A stretch of DNA of 64,000 nucleotides from Companilactobacillus zhongbaensis (GCF_003946515.1 NZ_RHOM01000005.1:1-64000), one strand, 5' to 3'. Positions 9,373 through 19,505 are shown, counted from the first letter of the stretch. Translations and numbers: made by a program. The notes: generated by a model from the sequence alone, not told the origin.

Positions 9373-10775
9373 AGGGATTAAACGAAGAATGTGGTGTATT
9401 CGGAGTTTGGGGATCAGATAACGCAAATTATTTAACGTATTTAGGTTTACACAGTTTGCAACACCGTGGACAAGAAGGTGCAGGTATCGTTACAAACGAT
9501 AACGGAAAATTAAACTGCTACCGTAATTTAGGATTGCTGACACAAGTTTTTTATAAGCCTTCACTATTGAATTCTCTAACTGGTACCTCAGCAATTGGTC
9601 ACGTTCGCTATTCGACCGCTGGTGGGAACAAGATCGAAAACGTCCAACCATTATTGTTTGATTTTACAGACCAACAATTTGCGCTTGCTCATAATGGTAA
9701 TTTGACTAATGCCTTCACCTTGAAAAAAGAATTAGAACAAAAAGGTGATATTTTTAAATCGAGTTCTGATTCCGAAGTTTTAGTCCATTTGATCCGTCAT
9801 TCACAACAACCTACGCAAATTGACCGTATCAAAGAGTCACTTCGCCAGATCAAGGGGGGCTTTGCTTACTTGATGTTGACGGAAGATTCATTGATCTTAG
9901 CCTTGGACTCACATGGATTCCGTCCACTTTCAATCGGTAAATTACCAGATGGTGGATACGTCGTGGCCAGCGAAACTTGTGCATTAGATGCCGTTGAAGC
10001 AACGTTTGTTCGTGATGTTAAACCAGGTGAACTAACGATCATTAACGATGAAGGACTAACAGTAGATTCTTGGACAGACGACACGACGATGGCAATTTGT
10101 TCAATGGAATATATTTACTTTGCTCGTCCTGATTCTAATATTTTAGGTGTCAATGTTCACACTGCACGTAAGCACATGGGTAAGATTTTAGCTCGTGAAA
10201 AACCAGCAGAGGCCGATATCGTTGTTGGTGTCCCTAATTCATCGCTTTCTGCAGCCAGTGGTTATGCAGAAGGCAGCTGTTTACCGTATGAAATGGGATT
10301 GATCAAAAATCAATACATGGGTCGAGAATTTATTCAGCCTAGTCAAGAATTGCGTGAAAAAGCCGTTCGTCAAAAATTGGCCGCTGTAAAAGGTGTTGTC
10401 GATGGTAAGCGAGTAGTCTTAGTTGATGATTCTATCGTCCGTGGAACTATCTGTGCCTTCATCGTCAAACTTCTCAAGGATGCCGGCGCTAAAGAAGTTC
10501 ATCTGAGAATTGCTTCACCGCAATTCAAATATCCAAGTTTTTACGGCATAGATATCCAAGATCGTAAAGAATTGATTGCCGCTCACATGTCGACCGAAGA
10601 AATGCGGGTCCAATTTGGCGCTGATTCACTCGAATTTTTAAGTGAAGACGGTTTGATCGAAGCAATCGGCCTAAAATATGATGCTCCATACAACGGATTG
10701 GATCTGTCATACTTCAATGGCGATTATCCAACTCCACTTTACGATTATGAAAAGAATCTGACAGAAGATTTTTAA
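9357..10775 (+). CDS. purF: amidophosphoribosyltransferase
   Basis: First committed step of purine synthesis: PRPP plus glutamine to phosphoribosylamine. I use TTG 9357, 8 nt after AAAGAGG (9342-9348), giving 472 residues that begin [16 protein letters not shown]. The mature N-terminal nucleophile is Cys12 after an 11-residue propeptide, matching related PurF proteins. The PRPP loop is [12 protein letters not shown]. The start overlaps purL by 16 nt. No iron-sulfur cysteine cluster was evident to me, though a Bacillus-type enzyme would carry one. Confidence 0.95.
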   Translation: MLNEIKGLNEECGVFGVWGSDNANYLTYLGLHSLQHRGQEGAGIVTNDNGKLNCYRNLGLLTQVFYKPSLLNSLTGTSAIGHVRYSTAGGNKIENVQPLLFDFTDQQFALAHNGNLTNAFTLKKELEQKGDIFKSSSDSEVLVHLIRHSQQPTQIDRIKESLRQIKGGFAYLMLTEDSLILALDSHGFRPLSIGKLPDGGYVVASETCALDAVEATFVRDVKPGELTIINDEGLTVDSWTDDTTMAICSMEYIYFARPDSNILGVNVHTARKHMGKILAREKPAEADIVVGVPNSSLSAASGYAEGSCLPYEMGLIKNQYMGREFIQPSQELREKAVRQKLAAVKGVVDGKRVVLVDDSIVRGTICAFIVKLLKDAGAKEVHLRIASPQFKYPSFYGIDIQDRKELIAAHMSTEEMRVQFGADSLEFLSEDGLIEAIGLKYDAPYNGLDLSYFNGDYPTPLYDYEKNLTEDF

Positions 10776-10788
10776 AAAGGAGAATTTC

Positions 10789-11823
10789 ATGGGAAATCCT
10801 TATGAAGAAGCCGGAGTAAATGTCAATTCCGGTTATGAAATTTCCGGCTTTGTAAAGAAGAATCTTGCGAAAAAACATGCCAATTTCGCAAACATTGGTA
10901 ATTTTGGTGGGATGTATGAGATTCCGGCTGGCTACAAGCACCCAGTCTTGATCTCTAGCAACGATGGTGTTGGTACTAAGTTACTGATCTCTATCGCCGG
11001 TAAAAAATACGACACAGTCGGCATCGACTGTATCGCAATGTGTGTGAATGATTTGCTCGCTCAAGGTGCCAAACCTGAATATTTCTTAGATTATTTGGCC
11101 ACTGGTAAAGTCGATGGCAAGATCAAAGAAGTATTGAAGGGTATTTTAAAGGGGTGTGAGATCGGTCAAGTTGATCTCGTTGGTGGAGAAACGGCCGAAA
11201 TGCCTGATATGTATCACGGCAATGATTACGACTTAGCTGGTTTCGCTGTTGGGATCGTTGAAAAAGAAAATATTTTGACTAAGGAAAATGTCAAGGCTGG
11301 CGATCAATTGATCGGGATCAGCTCAAGCGGTTTACACTCTAATGGCTTTTCTTTAATTCGAAAGATCTTTTTCAAAGACAACGATTTTAATTACGTGACA
11401 CATTTGCCTGAAATGCCAATGAGTAATTTGGGTGATGTGTTGCTAGAACCAACTAGAATTTATACCAAAGAAATCGTGCCTTTATTGGAACAAAAGCTAG
11501 TTCACGGTATCGCTCACATTACTGGTGGTGGTTTCGACGAAAACATTCCTCGAATGTTACCAGATGATTTGGCAGCCGAGATCAATATTGACAGTTGGAA
11601 ACGACACGATATTTTCGATGTTGTTCAAAAATATGGCAAGATCAAGACTTCGGACATGTTCAACATATTCAACATGGGTCTAGGGATGATTTTAGCTGTT
11701 GATGCTAAGGATGCTGATGAGGTATTAAGTCAATTAAATCAAGAACAACATCAAGCATTTTTGATCGGTAATGTTGCCGAACGGAAAGAAAAAGCAGTCG
11801 TGTTATCAGGAGGTGGCCTATGA
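10789..11823 (+). CDS. purM: phosphoribosylformylglycinamidine cyclo-ligase
   Basis: AIR synthetase, which closes the imidazole ring using ATP. The 344-residue protein belongs to the PurM/PurL fold family, with ISSNDGVGTKLLIS, DCIAMCVNDLLAQGAKPEYF and LVGGETAEMPDMY. AAGGAG precedes the ATG. It overlaps purN by four bases (ATGA). Confidence 0.97.
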   Translation: MGNPYEEAGVNVNSGYEISGFVKKNLAKKHANFANIGNFGGMYEIPAGYKHPVLISSNDGVGTKLLISIAGKKYDTVGIDCIAMCVNDLLAQGAKPEYFLDYLATGKVDGKIKEVLKGILKGCEIGQVDLVGGETAEMPDMYHGNDYDLAGFAVGIVEKENILTKENVKAGDQLIGISSSGLHSNGFSLIRKIFFKDNDFNYVTHLPEMPMSNLGDVLLEPTRIYTKEIVPLLEQKLVHGIAHITGGGFDENIPRMLPDDLAAEINIDSWKRHDIFDVVQKYGKIKTSDMFNIFNMGLGMILAVDAKDADEVLSQLNQEQHQAFLIGNVAERKEKAVVLSGGGL

Positions 11824-12383
11824 GAGTAGCAATTTTTGCCTCAGGTAATGGAACTAATTTTGAAGCCTTAGCTGATAATCAAGCACTCAAAGACGCTGGT
11901 CTTGAGATCGAACTATTAGTTTGTGATCAACCAAAGGCGGCTGTCATTGCAAAAGCAGAACAAAGGAACGTACCAGTCTTTGTTAACAGTCTCAAAGATT
12001 ATCCGGATCGGCATTTATATGAACAAGCAATCATCGATAAGTTGGAGCCGTTGCAGATCGAATACATCTTATTGGCCGGCTATATGAAAGTAGTAACGAC
12101 GACATTGCTTTCGAAATATGCTGGTAGGATCATCAACATTCATCCTTCCAAATTACCGAAATATTCAGGGTTAGATTCAATTCAAAGAGCTTTTGATGCG
12201 CATGAAAAGGAAACAGGTGTCACCATCCATTACATCGATGAAGGAGTCGATACCGGACCGATCATTCGTCAAAAATCCGTTCCGATATACGATGATGATA
12301 CGGTCGATACTCTTGAAGCAAGAGTACACGACAAAGAACATCAGATTTATCCAGAAGTAGTACTTGAATTATTAAAAAAATAA
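11820..12383 (+). CDS. purN: phosphoribosylglycinamide formyltransferase
   Basis: Transfers a formyl group from 10-formyl-THF to GAR. The 187-residue protein shows [12 protein letters not shown] (phosphate loop), the catalytic [20 protein letters not shown] and [16 protein letters not shown], containing the catalytic His and Asp. Translationally coupled to purM through an ATGA overlap, preceded by GGAGG within purM. Confidence 0.96.
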   Translation: MRVAIFASGNGTNFEALADNQALKDAGLEIELLVCDQPKAAVIAKAEQRNVPVFVNSLKDYPDRHLYEQAIIDKLEPLQIEYILLAGYMKVVTTTLLSKYAGRIINIHPSKLPKYSGLDSIQRAFDAHEKETGVTIHYIDEGVDTGPIIRQKSVPIYDDDTVDTLEARVHDKEHQIYPEVVLELLKK

Positions 12384-12400
12384 AACAGGTGGGTCATAAA

Positions 12401-13948
12401 ATGAAAAATGCTCTGATCAGTGTTTCAGATAAAACTGGAATCGTAGAATTTGCACAAGGACTAATTACTGCAGGATATTCAATTATTTCAACTGGTGGAA
12501 CTTACAAGAAATTGGAAGAAGCTGGCTTGAAAGTAACTGAGATCGATGAAGTCACCGGATTTCCAGAAATTCTTGATGGACGTTTAAAAACACTTCATCC
12601 AAAAGTTCACGCAGGATTATTAGCTAAGAGATCAAATCCAGAGCACATGAATACCTTGAAAGAACTAAACATCAATACAATTGATCTAGTATGTGTCAAC
12701 TTGTATCCATTTAAAGAGACTATTTCAAAAGAAAACGTTGAATTACCAGATGCTATCGAACAAATCGATATTGGTGGTCCTTCAATGCTTCGTTCAGCTT
12801 CAAAGAACTTCGAAAGTGTGTATGTGGTTGTCGATAAAGATGACTATGCATCAGTCTTAGACGAGATCAACAATGAATCTGTTGACCCAGTAGCTTTCAG
12901 ACAAAAATTGGCAGCTAAGGCATTCCGTCATACAGCTGAATATGATGGCATCATCTCAAATTACCTAACTAACATCGCTAACATCGAATTCCCAGAAACA
13001 AAAACTATCCCATTAGAATTCAAGCAATCATTACGTTATGGTGAAAACTCACATCAACAAGCTGCTTTTTATAAGAACTCAATGGCTACAGATTACTCAA
13101 TTGCTTCAGCTAAGCAATTACACGGTAAGGAACTTTCATACAACAACATTCGTGACGCTGATGCAGCTATTAAGATCGTTTCTGACTTTGAAGAACCTTG
13201 TGTCGTAGCATTGAAGCATATGAATCCTTGTGGTATCGGAATCGATGACAACGATATTTACTCTGCTTGGCAAAAGGCATACGCTGCCGACAAGATTTCC
13301 ATCTTCGGTGGAATCATCGTGGTCAACCGTGAAGTAGACGAGAAAATCGCTGAAGAAATGCACAAGATCTTCCTCGAAATCGTGATCGCACCAAGTTTCA
13401 CTGATAAGGCATTAGAAATTCTCGAATCAAAGAAAAACATTCGTCTAATGACACTAGATTTCTCAAAAGCTAAACAAGCTGATAAATATGAATATACTTC
13501 TGTTCTCGGTGGTATGTTGATCCAAGAAAGAGATACTGTCGTTGACAGTCTCGATGATTTTGAAGTAGTAACTGAAAAACAACCTACTGAAGAAGAAAAG
13601 AAAGCTCTCTTGTTTGCCCAAAAAGTAGTTAAACACGTTAAGAGTAATGCCATTACTGTAACAACAACTGATATGACGCTAGGAATTGGTGCAGGTCAAA
13701 TGAATCGTATCGGTTCAGCTAAGATTGCCATTGAAGAAGCAGAAGAAAATGACAATATCAAGAAACCGTTCGTAATGGGTTCAGATGCATTCTTCCCAAT
13801 GGATGACTGTGTCCAATTCGCTGCTGAACACGGTATTACAGCTATCATCCAACCAGGTGGATCGATCCATGATCAAGACTCCATCGATATGGCAAACAAA
13901 TATGGAATCGCTATGGTCTGCACAGGCAGAAGACATTTCAAGCACTAA
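12401..13948 (+). CDS. purH: bifunctional AICAR formyltransferase / IMP cyclohydrolase
   Basis: Carries out the last two steps to IMP. The 515-residue protein has the N-terminal MGS-like cyclohydrolase domain ([28 protein letters not shown]) and the C-terminal transformylase domain ([34 protein letters not shown]). The ATG at 12401 follows AGGTGG (12387-12392) by 8 nt; an in-frame GTG at 12389 lies inside that Shine-Dalgarno and is rejected. Confidence 0.97.
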   Translation: MKNALISVSDKTGIVEFAQGLITAGYSIISTGGTYKKLEEAGLKVTEIDEVTGFPEILDGRLKTLHPKVHAGLLAKRSNPEHMNTLKELNINTIDLVCVNLYPFKETISKENVELPDAIEQIDIGGPSMLRSASKNFESVYVVVDKDDYASVLDEINNESVDPVAFRQKLAAKAFRHTAEYDGIISNYLTNIANIEFPETKTIPLEFKQSLRYGENSHQQAAFYKNSMATDYSIASAKQLHGKELSYNNIRDADAAIKIVSDFEEPCVVALKHMNPCGIGIDDNDIYSAWQKAYAADKISIFGGIIVVNREVDEKIAEEMHKIFLEIVIAPSFTDKALEILESKKNIRLMTLDFSKAKQADKYEYTSVLGGMLIQERDTVVDSLDDFEVVTEKQPTEEEKKALLFAQKVVKHVKSNAITVTTTDMTLGIGAGQMNRIGSAKIAIEEAEENDNIKKPFVMGSDAFFPMDDCVQFAAEHGITAIIQPGGSIHDQDSIDMANKYGIAMVCTGRRHFKH

Positions 13949-13962
13949 TCCAGGAGGACAAA

Positions 13963-15225
13963 ATGAAAATATTAGTTGTTGGCTCTGGCGCAAGAGAAGA
14001 TGCCATTTGCCAATCTTTACGTAAGTCTGATCGTTACAATGACGTATTTTGCGCACCCGGTAATGCAGGGATGAGACTTTTTGGAGTCCAAACAGTCGGG
14101 ATCGGTGAATTAGAATTTGAAAAATTGGCTAATTTTGCCATCGAAAACGACATCGTCTACACAATAGTCGGACCTGAACAACCACTAGTCGAAGGAATCG
14201 TCGACTATTTCCAAGATCGTGATTTAAAGATCTTCGGACCCAACAAAGAAGCTGCCTTAATTGAAGGATCCAAAACCTTCGCCAAAGACTTAATGAAAAA
14301 AGCCAACGTTCCGACGGCTTTTTACGAAGAGTTCACGGATCTAGGACAAGCCCTAGAATATGTGGAAACTAAAGATCAATTTCCGATCGTAATCAAGGCG
14401 AACGGTTTAGCCAGCGGAAAAGGCGTCTTCATCATCAAAGACATGGGCGAAGCAATCGACGTCTTGAATCAATTGCTGACAGACCACAAATTCAAAACAG
14501 ATAAAGTAATCATCGAAGAATACTTAGACGGTGAAGAATTCTCATTAATGGCTTTCGTCAATGGCGAAAGCTTCTACCCAATGCCAATAGCTCAAGACTA
14601 CAAACGAGCATATGATGGCGACAAAGGACTAAACACAGGCGGAATGGGAGCAATCTGCCCCGTCCAAAACATCGACTGTGACGTAGTGTATCAATCCTAT
14701 AAAGACGTCCTAAAACCATTCGTCAAGGCAATGAATAAATACGGTGTAAACTACACAGGAGTACTATATGCCGGCTTGATCCTAACAAAAGACGGCATCA
14801 AAGTAATCGAGTTCAATGTAAGATTCGGGGATCCAGAAACCGAAGTAGTCCTACCAAGATTAAAGTCAGACCTATCAAAAGTAATCCTAGGATTACTAAA
14901 CAATGAAGATATCGACGACATAACTTGGAAAGACCAAGGAGTAGACTTAGGAGTCTTCGTAGCCAGCAAAGGCTACCCAACAGAACCAATAATAGGAAAA
15001 ACCATCGGACCAAAGTCACAGTTTCAAAATCAACAACTAAAAATCAATTTCGCAGGAGTAAGCGAATCAAACAACGAACTAGTAACCAACGGCGGAAGAC
15101 TATACGTAGTAAAAACACACGCCAACACATTACAAAATGCTCAGGATAAAATCTACAGCTACCTAGATACCGTAGATCAAACCAACGTCTTCTTCAGAAG
15201 AGACATAGGAAAAAACGCATATTAA
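13963..15225 (+). CDS. purD: phosphoribosylamine-glycine ligase
   Basis: GAR synthetase, an ATP-grasp enzyme of 420 residues: KILVVGSGAREDAI at the N-terminus, FPIVIKANGLASGKGVFI in the ATP-grasp core and IEFNVRFGDPETEVVLPRL near residue 285. AGGAGG lies 8 nt before the ATG. Last gene of the operon, ending at a GC-rich terminator. Its 3' half uses strikingly T-poor codons (CTA, GGA, AGA, ATA, ACA), unlike purE-purH, and this bias continues into the island beyond. Confidence 0.97.
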   Translation: MKILVVGSGAREDAICQSLRKSDRYNDVFCAPGNAGMRLFGVQTVGIGELEFEKLANFAIENDIVYTIVGPEQPLVEGIVDYFQDRDLKIFGPNKEAALIEGSKTFAKDLMKKANVPTAFYEEFTDLGQALEYVETKDQFPIVIKANGLASGKGVFIIKDMGEAIDVLNQLLTDHKFKTDKVIIEEYLDGEEFSLMAFVNGESFYPMPIAQDYKRAYDGDKGLNTGGMGAICPVQNIDCDVVYQSYKDVLKPFVKAMNKYGVNYTGVLYAGLILTKDGIKVIEFNVRFGDPETEVVLPRLKSDLSKVILGLLNNEDIDDITWKDQGVDLGVFVASKGYPTEPIIGKTIGPKSQFQNQQLKINFAGVSESNNELVTNGGRLYVVKTHANTLQNAQDKIYSYLDTVDQTNVFFRRDIGKNAY

Positions 15226-15230
15226 AAAAT

Positions 15231-15270
15231 AAAGCGCTCCGGAGGAAAGAAACCCTCAGGAGCGCTTTTT
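15231..15270 (+). terminator. pur operon terminator
   Basis: AAAGCGCTCC with an inner GAGG pairs with CCTC and GGAGCGCTTT around a short A-rich loop, then T. Strong. Confidence 0.9.
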
Positions 15271-15520
15271 GCGTCACAAATCATGGAAACGGATGATAAT
15301 GAAAAGAAAATACAGCGACTCTAAGTAGTCGGCCGCGAGAGTGCGTCCCACAGCACGAGGCAAAAGAATCTTTTACTAAAATGCCCTTAACCATGCACTT
15401 AAGAACTTACCAGAAAAAATAGAAACTGAGATAGACCGAAAATCATAGGACGCGCAAAAAATGCTAACTTGATCAAAAAAATTCGGTCACCACCCACACA
15501 GGGGGGGATGATTGTACTAT
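15271..15520. other. gene-free flank of the purD-plsC island
   Basis: No convincing coding region. It contains a GC-rich patch (15329-15360) and GAGATAGAC at 15428-15436, which recurs at a similar distance upstream of the related element at 51184. No clear promoter was recognised. Confidence 0.6.
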
Positions 15521-15690
15521 CTAGACGGAGGGGACCGGGGATACAGCCCTCAGTGGTGAAAGAATGGACCGTAAGTGCTGACGCACTTGCGCAACTGGTT
15601 CTTGGTGGTGGCTTCGCCACCGAACAACCAAGGAAGCCAGCGGCTGTATCCCCGGTCCCCGGAGTCGGCAGTTAACCACCGAACAAAATA
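15521..15690 (+). repeat. structured intergenic element, copy A
   Basis: The arm at 15530-15548 (starts GGGGACCGGGGATAC) is the exact reverse complement of 15642-15660. Outside it are GGA (15527-15529) facing GGA (15661-15663), then GAC (15524-15526) pairing with GTC (15664-15666), then CT facing AG. The loop holds a nested hairpin built on GGTGGC-TTC-GCCACC (about 15606-15621). The 3' flank CGGCAGT-AACCACC and a TACTACC tail are shared with the copy at 51184-51353. Probably an RNA structure made from the plus strand; function unknown. Confidence 0.7.
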
Positions 15691-15775
15691 CTACCCCATC
15701 CAAAAACCACCAAAAATCACAAACAACAACCCCAAAAAAACGCCACTATCAGCTTCATTCCTCTCACCTCAAGAC
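15673..15775 (+). other. C/A-rich, nearly G-free tract after copy A
   Basis: From about 15688 to 15775 the plus strand has only three G and is dominated by C and A. Such RNA is unstructured and resembles a Rho-utilisation region. It lies between convergent purD and plsC, just before the plsC terminator. Similar tracts follow the other two elements of this family. Confidence 0.5.
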
Positions 15776-15803
15776 AAAAAAAGAGATCGGAACCCCGATC
15801 TCT
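15775..15803 (-). terminator. plsC terminator
   Basis: On the minus strand AGAGATCGG (15803-15795) pairs with CCGATCTCT (15790-15782), followed by a T run. Confidence 0.88.
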
Positions 15804-15811
15804 CAACCAAC

Positions 15812-16453
15812 TTAACTATTATCAAACTCTTTCTTATTAGGATCAGGAATATACTTAAAATCAGGATCAATCTCATTATCAACCATCTTCCAAGCCTCTT
15901 CCATATCATCATTAACTTTTTTAGTTTGTTCATCATCAAGTTTTGCTTTAAAATTAAAATCAATTTCTTTCCCAACACCAATAGTAACTTGCTTATGCTT
16001 CAACAAATCAGAAAACTTCAAAGGACCTTGATAAACCATCGGAACCAAAGGAGCCTTTGAAAGCTTAGCAATCAATGAAGCGCCACCACGTAACTCTTCG
16101 GAATATCTCGTACCAGAAGGGAACATGATCAAGACTTGTCCTTTTTGCTTTAAAGCCTTCACAGGTGTTTTAATAACAGATGGCCCTGGGTGCTTCCGGT
16201 CAACTGGAAAAGCATGTGAGTGAACGAGGATGAATCGTAAGATCGGATTTTTAAACAATTCTATTTTAGCCATAAATGTTGCTTCACGAGGCTTAATAGC
16301 TAAGGCGAAAAAAATCGGTTCCCACCAAGTACGATGGGGAGCTACGATAATGTAAGGCTTGTCTGGTAAATTTTCTTTTCCAACAATCTTGAAGCGACCG
16401 TTGACGACGAAGACCACGAAACGGGCAACTTGTCGAATAAATTTATAAAACAT
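15812..16453 (-). CDS. plsC: 1-acyl-sn-glycerol-3-phosphate acyltransferase family protein
   Basis: Predicted membrane-associated PlsC-type acyltransferase making phosphatidic acid from lysophosphatidate. The 213-residue protein has an N-terminal hydrophobic segment (ARFVVFVV) and the acyltransferase boxes VAPHRTWWEP and MFPSGTRYSEELRGG. The first box is HX4E rather than HX4D, and the usual FPEGTR is FPSGTR, so it may be a paralogue with altered specificity. The ATG (16453) follows GGAGG; a TTG two codons upstream is the alternative. Divergent from the methyltransferase gene, with only 44 bp between them. Confidence 0.82.
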   Translation of the reverse strand: MFYKFIRQVARFVVFVVNGRFKIVGKENLPDKPYIIVAPHRTWWEPIFFALAIKPREATFMAKIELFKNPILRFILVHSHAFPVDRKHPGPSVIKTPVKALKQKGQVLIMFPSGTRYSEELRGGASLIAKLSKAPLVPMVYQGPLKFSDLLKHKQVTIGVGKEIDFNFKAKLDDEQTKKVNDDMEEAWKMVDNEIDPDFKYIPDPNKKEFDNS

Positions 16454-16497
16454 TTCCAAATTTCCTCCAAATGATAGGAATATAAAGGTAGGTAGTA

Positions 16498-17220
16498 ATG
16501 ACTAAAATATCAAAGGATATTATAGCAAAAAGCGGGATCGTAATAAATCAGGATAAAGACCTGTATTCATTCAATCTGGATACCATTTTACTATACAACT
16601 TCGCAAATCCAGCAAAAAAAGGTAAAATAGTTGACCTTTGTTCGGGAAATGGTGCGATAGGATTGACATTAGCGGCGAAAACTTCCGGGCAAATTTACTT
16701 AGTGGAGCTTCAAAAGCAATTGGCAGACTTAGCACAGACTAGCATTGTTGAGAATCACTTGGAAGATCAAGTAGAATCGATCAATGATGATGTTAAAAAT
16801 GTTTTGCAACATTTAGACCACGACTCGATCGATACCATAGTTTGCAATCCACCATATTTTTTGAAATCAGATCAAACTAAGATCAAAGACCGCCCCGTTC
16901 TCGCAATTGCCCGACATGAGTTGAAAACTAATATTGATGAGATCTTACATCAGGCGATGATTTTATTGAAGGAAAATAGTCATTTGTTCATGGTTTATCG
17001 TCCTGATCGTTTAGTCGATCTCTTCACCTCAATGCGCAACAATCAATTGCAACCAAAGAAAGTTCGTTTTGTCAGGAGTCATTCAGAGAATAATGCCAAT
17101 CTCGTTTTAGTTGATAGCATTAAGACACATAAATCTGCATCATTAATAGTCTTGCCTGATTTAGTGATGTATGATGGTAATGTTTTAACGCAGGAGGCTA
17201 AAGAGATTTTAAATGAGTGA
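16498..17220 (+). CDS. class I SAM methyltransferase, TrmN6/YabB-like
   Basis: A 240-residue Rossmann methyltransferase with SAM motif VDLCSGNGAIGLTLA (about residues 45-59) and the catalytic NPPY in IVCNPPYFLKSD (about residues 118-129), typical of enzymes that methylate the N6 amino group of adenine. The family includes tRNA1Val A37 N6-methyltransferase TrmN6. The GIY-YIG gene overlaps its 3' end by 8 nt, a pairing like the Bacillus yabB-yazA genes. Substrate is inferred. Confidence 0.85.
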   Translation: MTKISKDIIAKSGIVINQDKDLYSFNLDTILLYNFANPAKKGKIVDLCSGNGAIGLTLAAKTSGQIYLVELQKQLADLAQTSIVENHLEDQVESINDDVKNVLQHLDHDSIDTIVCNPPYFLKSDQTKIKDRPVLAIARHELKTNIDEILHQAMILLKENSHLFMVYRPDRLVDLFTSMRNNQLQPKKVRFVRSHSENNANLVLVDSIKTHKSASLIVLPDLVMYDGNVLTQEAKEILNE

Positions 17221-17488
17221 TTCAGAAGCGGGATATTTTGTATATATGTTGTTGTGTGCCGATGGAACTTTTTATACGGGGACCTCAAACGATGTCAAAA
17301 AGCGAGTTCAGACCCACAATAAGGGGAAGGGTGCTAAATACACCAAAGTCAGACGACCAGTTAAATTGTTGTACCAAGAAAAATTAACCGATAAATCTGC
17401 TGCTCTAAAACGCGAAGCTGCCATCAAAAAATTGTCGCGTTATCAAAAGGAAAAATTGTTAAAAAGTAACGGAATAAGTTGGAATTAG
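17213..17488 (+). CDS. yazA: GIY-YIG domain protein, UPF0213 (YazA)
   Basis: A 91-residue single-domain GIY-YIG protein: YFVYMLLCADGTFYTGTSND provides the first motif (variant YVY..FYTG), and RVQTHNKGKGAKYTKVRRP plus LKREAAIKKLSR complete the fold. The family is related to nuclease domains, but its cellular role is not established. It overlaps the methyltransferase gene by 8 nt and is translated as part of that operon. Confidence 0.9.
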   Translation: MSDSEAGYFVYMLLCADGTFYTGTSNDVKKRVQTHNKGKGAKYTKVRRPVKLLYQEKLTDKSAALKREAAIKKLSRYQKEKLLKSNGISWN

Positions 17489-17491
17489 CGC

Positions 17492-17520
17492 TTGATTTCA
17501 ACTCTTTTTTACTCTATAAT
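17492..17520 (+). promoter_or_regulatory. rpsB promoter
   Basis: TTGATT (17492-17497), 17 nt and a consensus TATAAT (17515-17520). Gives a leader of about 100 nt. Confidence 0.8.
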
Positions 17521-17549
17521 ATTAGCTTGTATTGAAAATACACACACTT

Positions 17550-17600
17550 AATGATTTGTCCAAAGGTGCGGTAAACCGTCTTGGATGAAGAAGACTTAAG
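17550..17600 (+). promoter_or_regulatory. structured rpsB leader
   Basis: TCCAA (17559-17563) pairs with TTGGA (17581-17585), enclosing a CGGT/ACCG hairpin (17569-17578). A position for S2 autoregulation is plausible; I cannot assign it to a named leader family. Confidence 0.45.
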
Positions 17601-17627
17601 TGGAGGAAAAACCAGGAGGAAATTTTT

Positions 17628-18422
17628 ATGTCAGTTATTTCAATGAAACAACTTCTTGAAGCTGGTGTGCACTTCGGTCACCAAACAAGACGTTGGAACC
17701 CTAAGATGAAGCCTTTCATCTTTACACAAAGAAATGGTATTTATATCATTGATCTTCAAAAAACAGTACGCATGATCGACGATGCTTACAACTATATGAA
17801 AGCAGTTGCCGGTGATGACGGTGTCTTCTTGTTTGTTGGTACAAAGAAACAAGCTCAAGATGCTATTGCTGAAGAAGCTACACGTGCTGGTCAATACTAC
17901 GTTAACCATCGTTGGTTAGGTGGTACATTGACAAACTGGAACACAATCCAAAAACGTATCAAGAGATTAAAAGAAATCAAAGCTATGTCAGAAGACGGCA
18001 CATTCGAACGTCTACCTAAGAAGGAAGTTTCATTGCTTGAAAAACAACAAGCTAAACTTGAAAAATTCCTTGGTGGTATCGAAGATATGCCAAGAATTCC
18101 TGATGTAATGTTCATCGTTGATCCACATAAAGAAAACATTGCCGTTAACGAAGCTAAGAAATTAAATATTCCTATCGTTGCAATGGTTGATACAAACACA
18201 GATCCAGATCCAATCGACGTTATTATCCCATCAAACGACGATGCTATCCGTGCCGTTCGTTTGATTGTTTCTAAGATGGCTGATGCCATTGTTGAAGGTA
18301 ACCAAGGTGAAGATTCAGTTACAACTGACGACTTTGCTAAAGAAGGTTCAGCTGATCAAGCAGAATCCATTGAAAATGTTGCCGAAAACGATGATAATAA
18401 GAGTGATAACGAAAATAAATAA
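17628..18422 (+). CDS. rpsB: 30S ribosomal protein S2
   Basis: S2 binds between the head and body of the 30S subunit. The 264-residue protein begins [20 protein letters not shown] and includes [25 protein letters not shown] and [19 protein letters not shown]. An acidic, low-complexity tail of about 30 residues follows the conserved core. Strong AGGAGG before the ATG, its own promoter and a structured leader. Followed by a hairpin and tsf. Confidence 0.97.
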   Translation: MSVISMKQLLEAGVHFGHQTRRWNPKMKPFIFTQRNGIYIIDLQKTVRMIDDAYNYMKAVAGDDGVFLFVGTKKQAQDAIAEEATRAGQYYVNHRWLGGTLTNWNTIQKRIKRLKEIKAMSEDGTFERLPKKEVSLLEKQQAKLEKFLGGIEDMPRIPDVMFIVDPHKENIAVNEAKKLNIPIVAMVDTNTDPDPIDVIIPSNDDAIRAVRLIVSKMADAIVEGNQGEDSVTTDDFAKEGSADQAESIENVAENDDNKSDNENK

Positions 18423-18430
18423 TTAAGATG

Positions 18431-18458
18431 AGTCATCTGCGAAGATGACTTTCTTTCT
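18431..18458 (+). terminator. rpsB-tsf intergenic attenuator
   Basis: AGTCATCT-GCGA-AGATGACT followed by TTCTTTCT. The weak T tract suggests partial termination between S2 and EF-Ts. Confidence 0.65.
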
Positions 18459-18474
18459 GACTGGAGGATTATTA

Positions 18475-19353
18475 ATGGCTGCGAAAATTACTGCTGCTCA
18501 AGTTAAAGAATTACGTGATAAGACAAGTGTCGGTATGATGGATGCTAAGAAAGCTTTAGTATCTGCTGACGGAGATATGCAAAAAGCTATCGATGAACTT
18601 CGTGAAAAGGGTATTGCCAAAGCTGCTAAGAAGGGTGACCGTATTGCTGCTGAAGGTTTAGCTCACATCGAAATTTCAGGAAACAAAGCTGCTGTTATTG
18701 AGGTTAACTCAGAAACAGACTTCGTTTCATCAAACGACAAGTTCAAAGCTCTCGTAAATGAGATCGGTAAGGCTATCGTTGAAAACGAACCAAAAGATAT
18801 GGACGAAGCATTAGCTCTTAAAGTATCAGAAGGTACAATTCAAGATGCTGTTACAGGTCTTACAGCCGTTATTGGTGAAAAGATCACTTTGAGACGTTTC
18901 AAAGTGCTCGACAAGACTGACTCACAAGTATTTGGTTCATACCTACACAACGGTGGCTTGATTGCTGCTGTTACAATTCTTGATGGTTCAGACGAAGAAG
19001 CTGCTAAAGACGTTGCTATGCACGTTGCAGCTATCAACCCACGTTACATCGACCGTGACCACGTTCCTAGTGATGTTCTTGAACATGAAAAGGAAGTCTT
19101 CACAGAAGAAACAAAGGCTGAAGGTAAACCTGAAAAGATCATTCCTCGTATCGTTGAAGGACGTGTTAACAAGTTCCTTTCAGAAATCAGTTTAGCAGAT
19201 CAAGAATTTGTTAAAGATTCTGACATGACAGTTCAACAATTTGTTGAATCAAAAAACTCAAAACTTGTTGATTACGTACGCTTCGAAGTCGGAGAAGGTA
19301 TTGAAAAGAAACAAGAAGACTTCGCTGAAGAAGTTAAAAACCAAATGAAATAA
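18475..19353 (+). CDS. tsf: elongation factor Ts
   Basis: Nucleotide exchange factor for EF-Tu. The 292-residue product begins [20 protein letters not shown], with signatures [20 protein letters not shown] and [17 protein letters not shown]. The start at 18475 follows GGAGG; an in-frame ATG at 18445 is inside the attenuator hairpin and is rejected. Cotranscribed with rpsB through a leaky hairpin and ended by a strong terminator. Confidence 0.97.
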   Translation: MAAKITAAQVKELRDKTSVGMMDAKKALVSADGDMQKAIDELREKGIAKAAKKGDRIAAEGLAHIEISGNKAAVIEVNSETDFVSSNDKFKALVNEIGKAIVENEPKDMDEALALKVSEGTIQDAVTGLTAVIGEKITLRRFKVLDKTDSQVFGSYLHNGGLIAAVTILDGSDEEAAKDVAMHVAAINPRYIDRDHVPSDVLEHEKEVFTEETKAEGKPEKIIPRIVEGRVNKFLSEISLADQEFVKDSDMTVQQFVESKNSKLVDYVRFEVGEGIEKKQEDFAEEVKNQMK

Positions 19354-19369
19354 TCATTTTGTTATGGAG

Positions 19370-19412
19370 GGGATCGCTTAATTCGATAGAATTGAGCGAT
19401 CCCTTTTGTTTT
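19370..19412 (+). terminator. tsf terminator
   Basis: GGGATCGCT with inner TAATTC pairs with GAATTGAGCGATCCC, followed by TTTTGTTTT. Confidence 0.9.
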
Positions 19413-19505
19413 ATCGTGATTTATTAGGATATAACGTGAAATATGCTTTAATCCGCTCTAAAATTAATGTAAAATATACGGTTGGTAAACTTAAATAATC
19501 TAGTA

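Noticed and set aside
15399-15703. Overlapping open frames of 60-73 codons on both strands of the purD-plsC island
   Set aside because: They lie in self-complementary arms, where a frame on one strand mirrors the other. Their codon use is atypical, they have no good ribosome-binding sites, and none resembles a protein.
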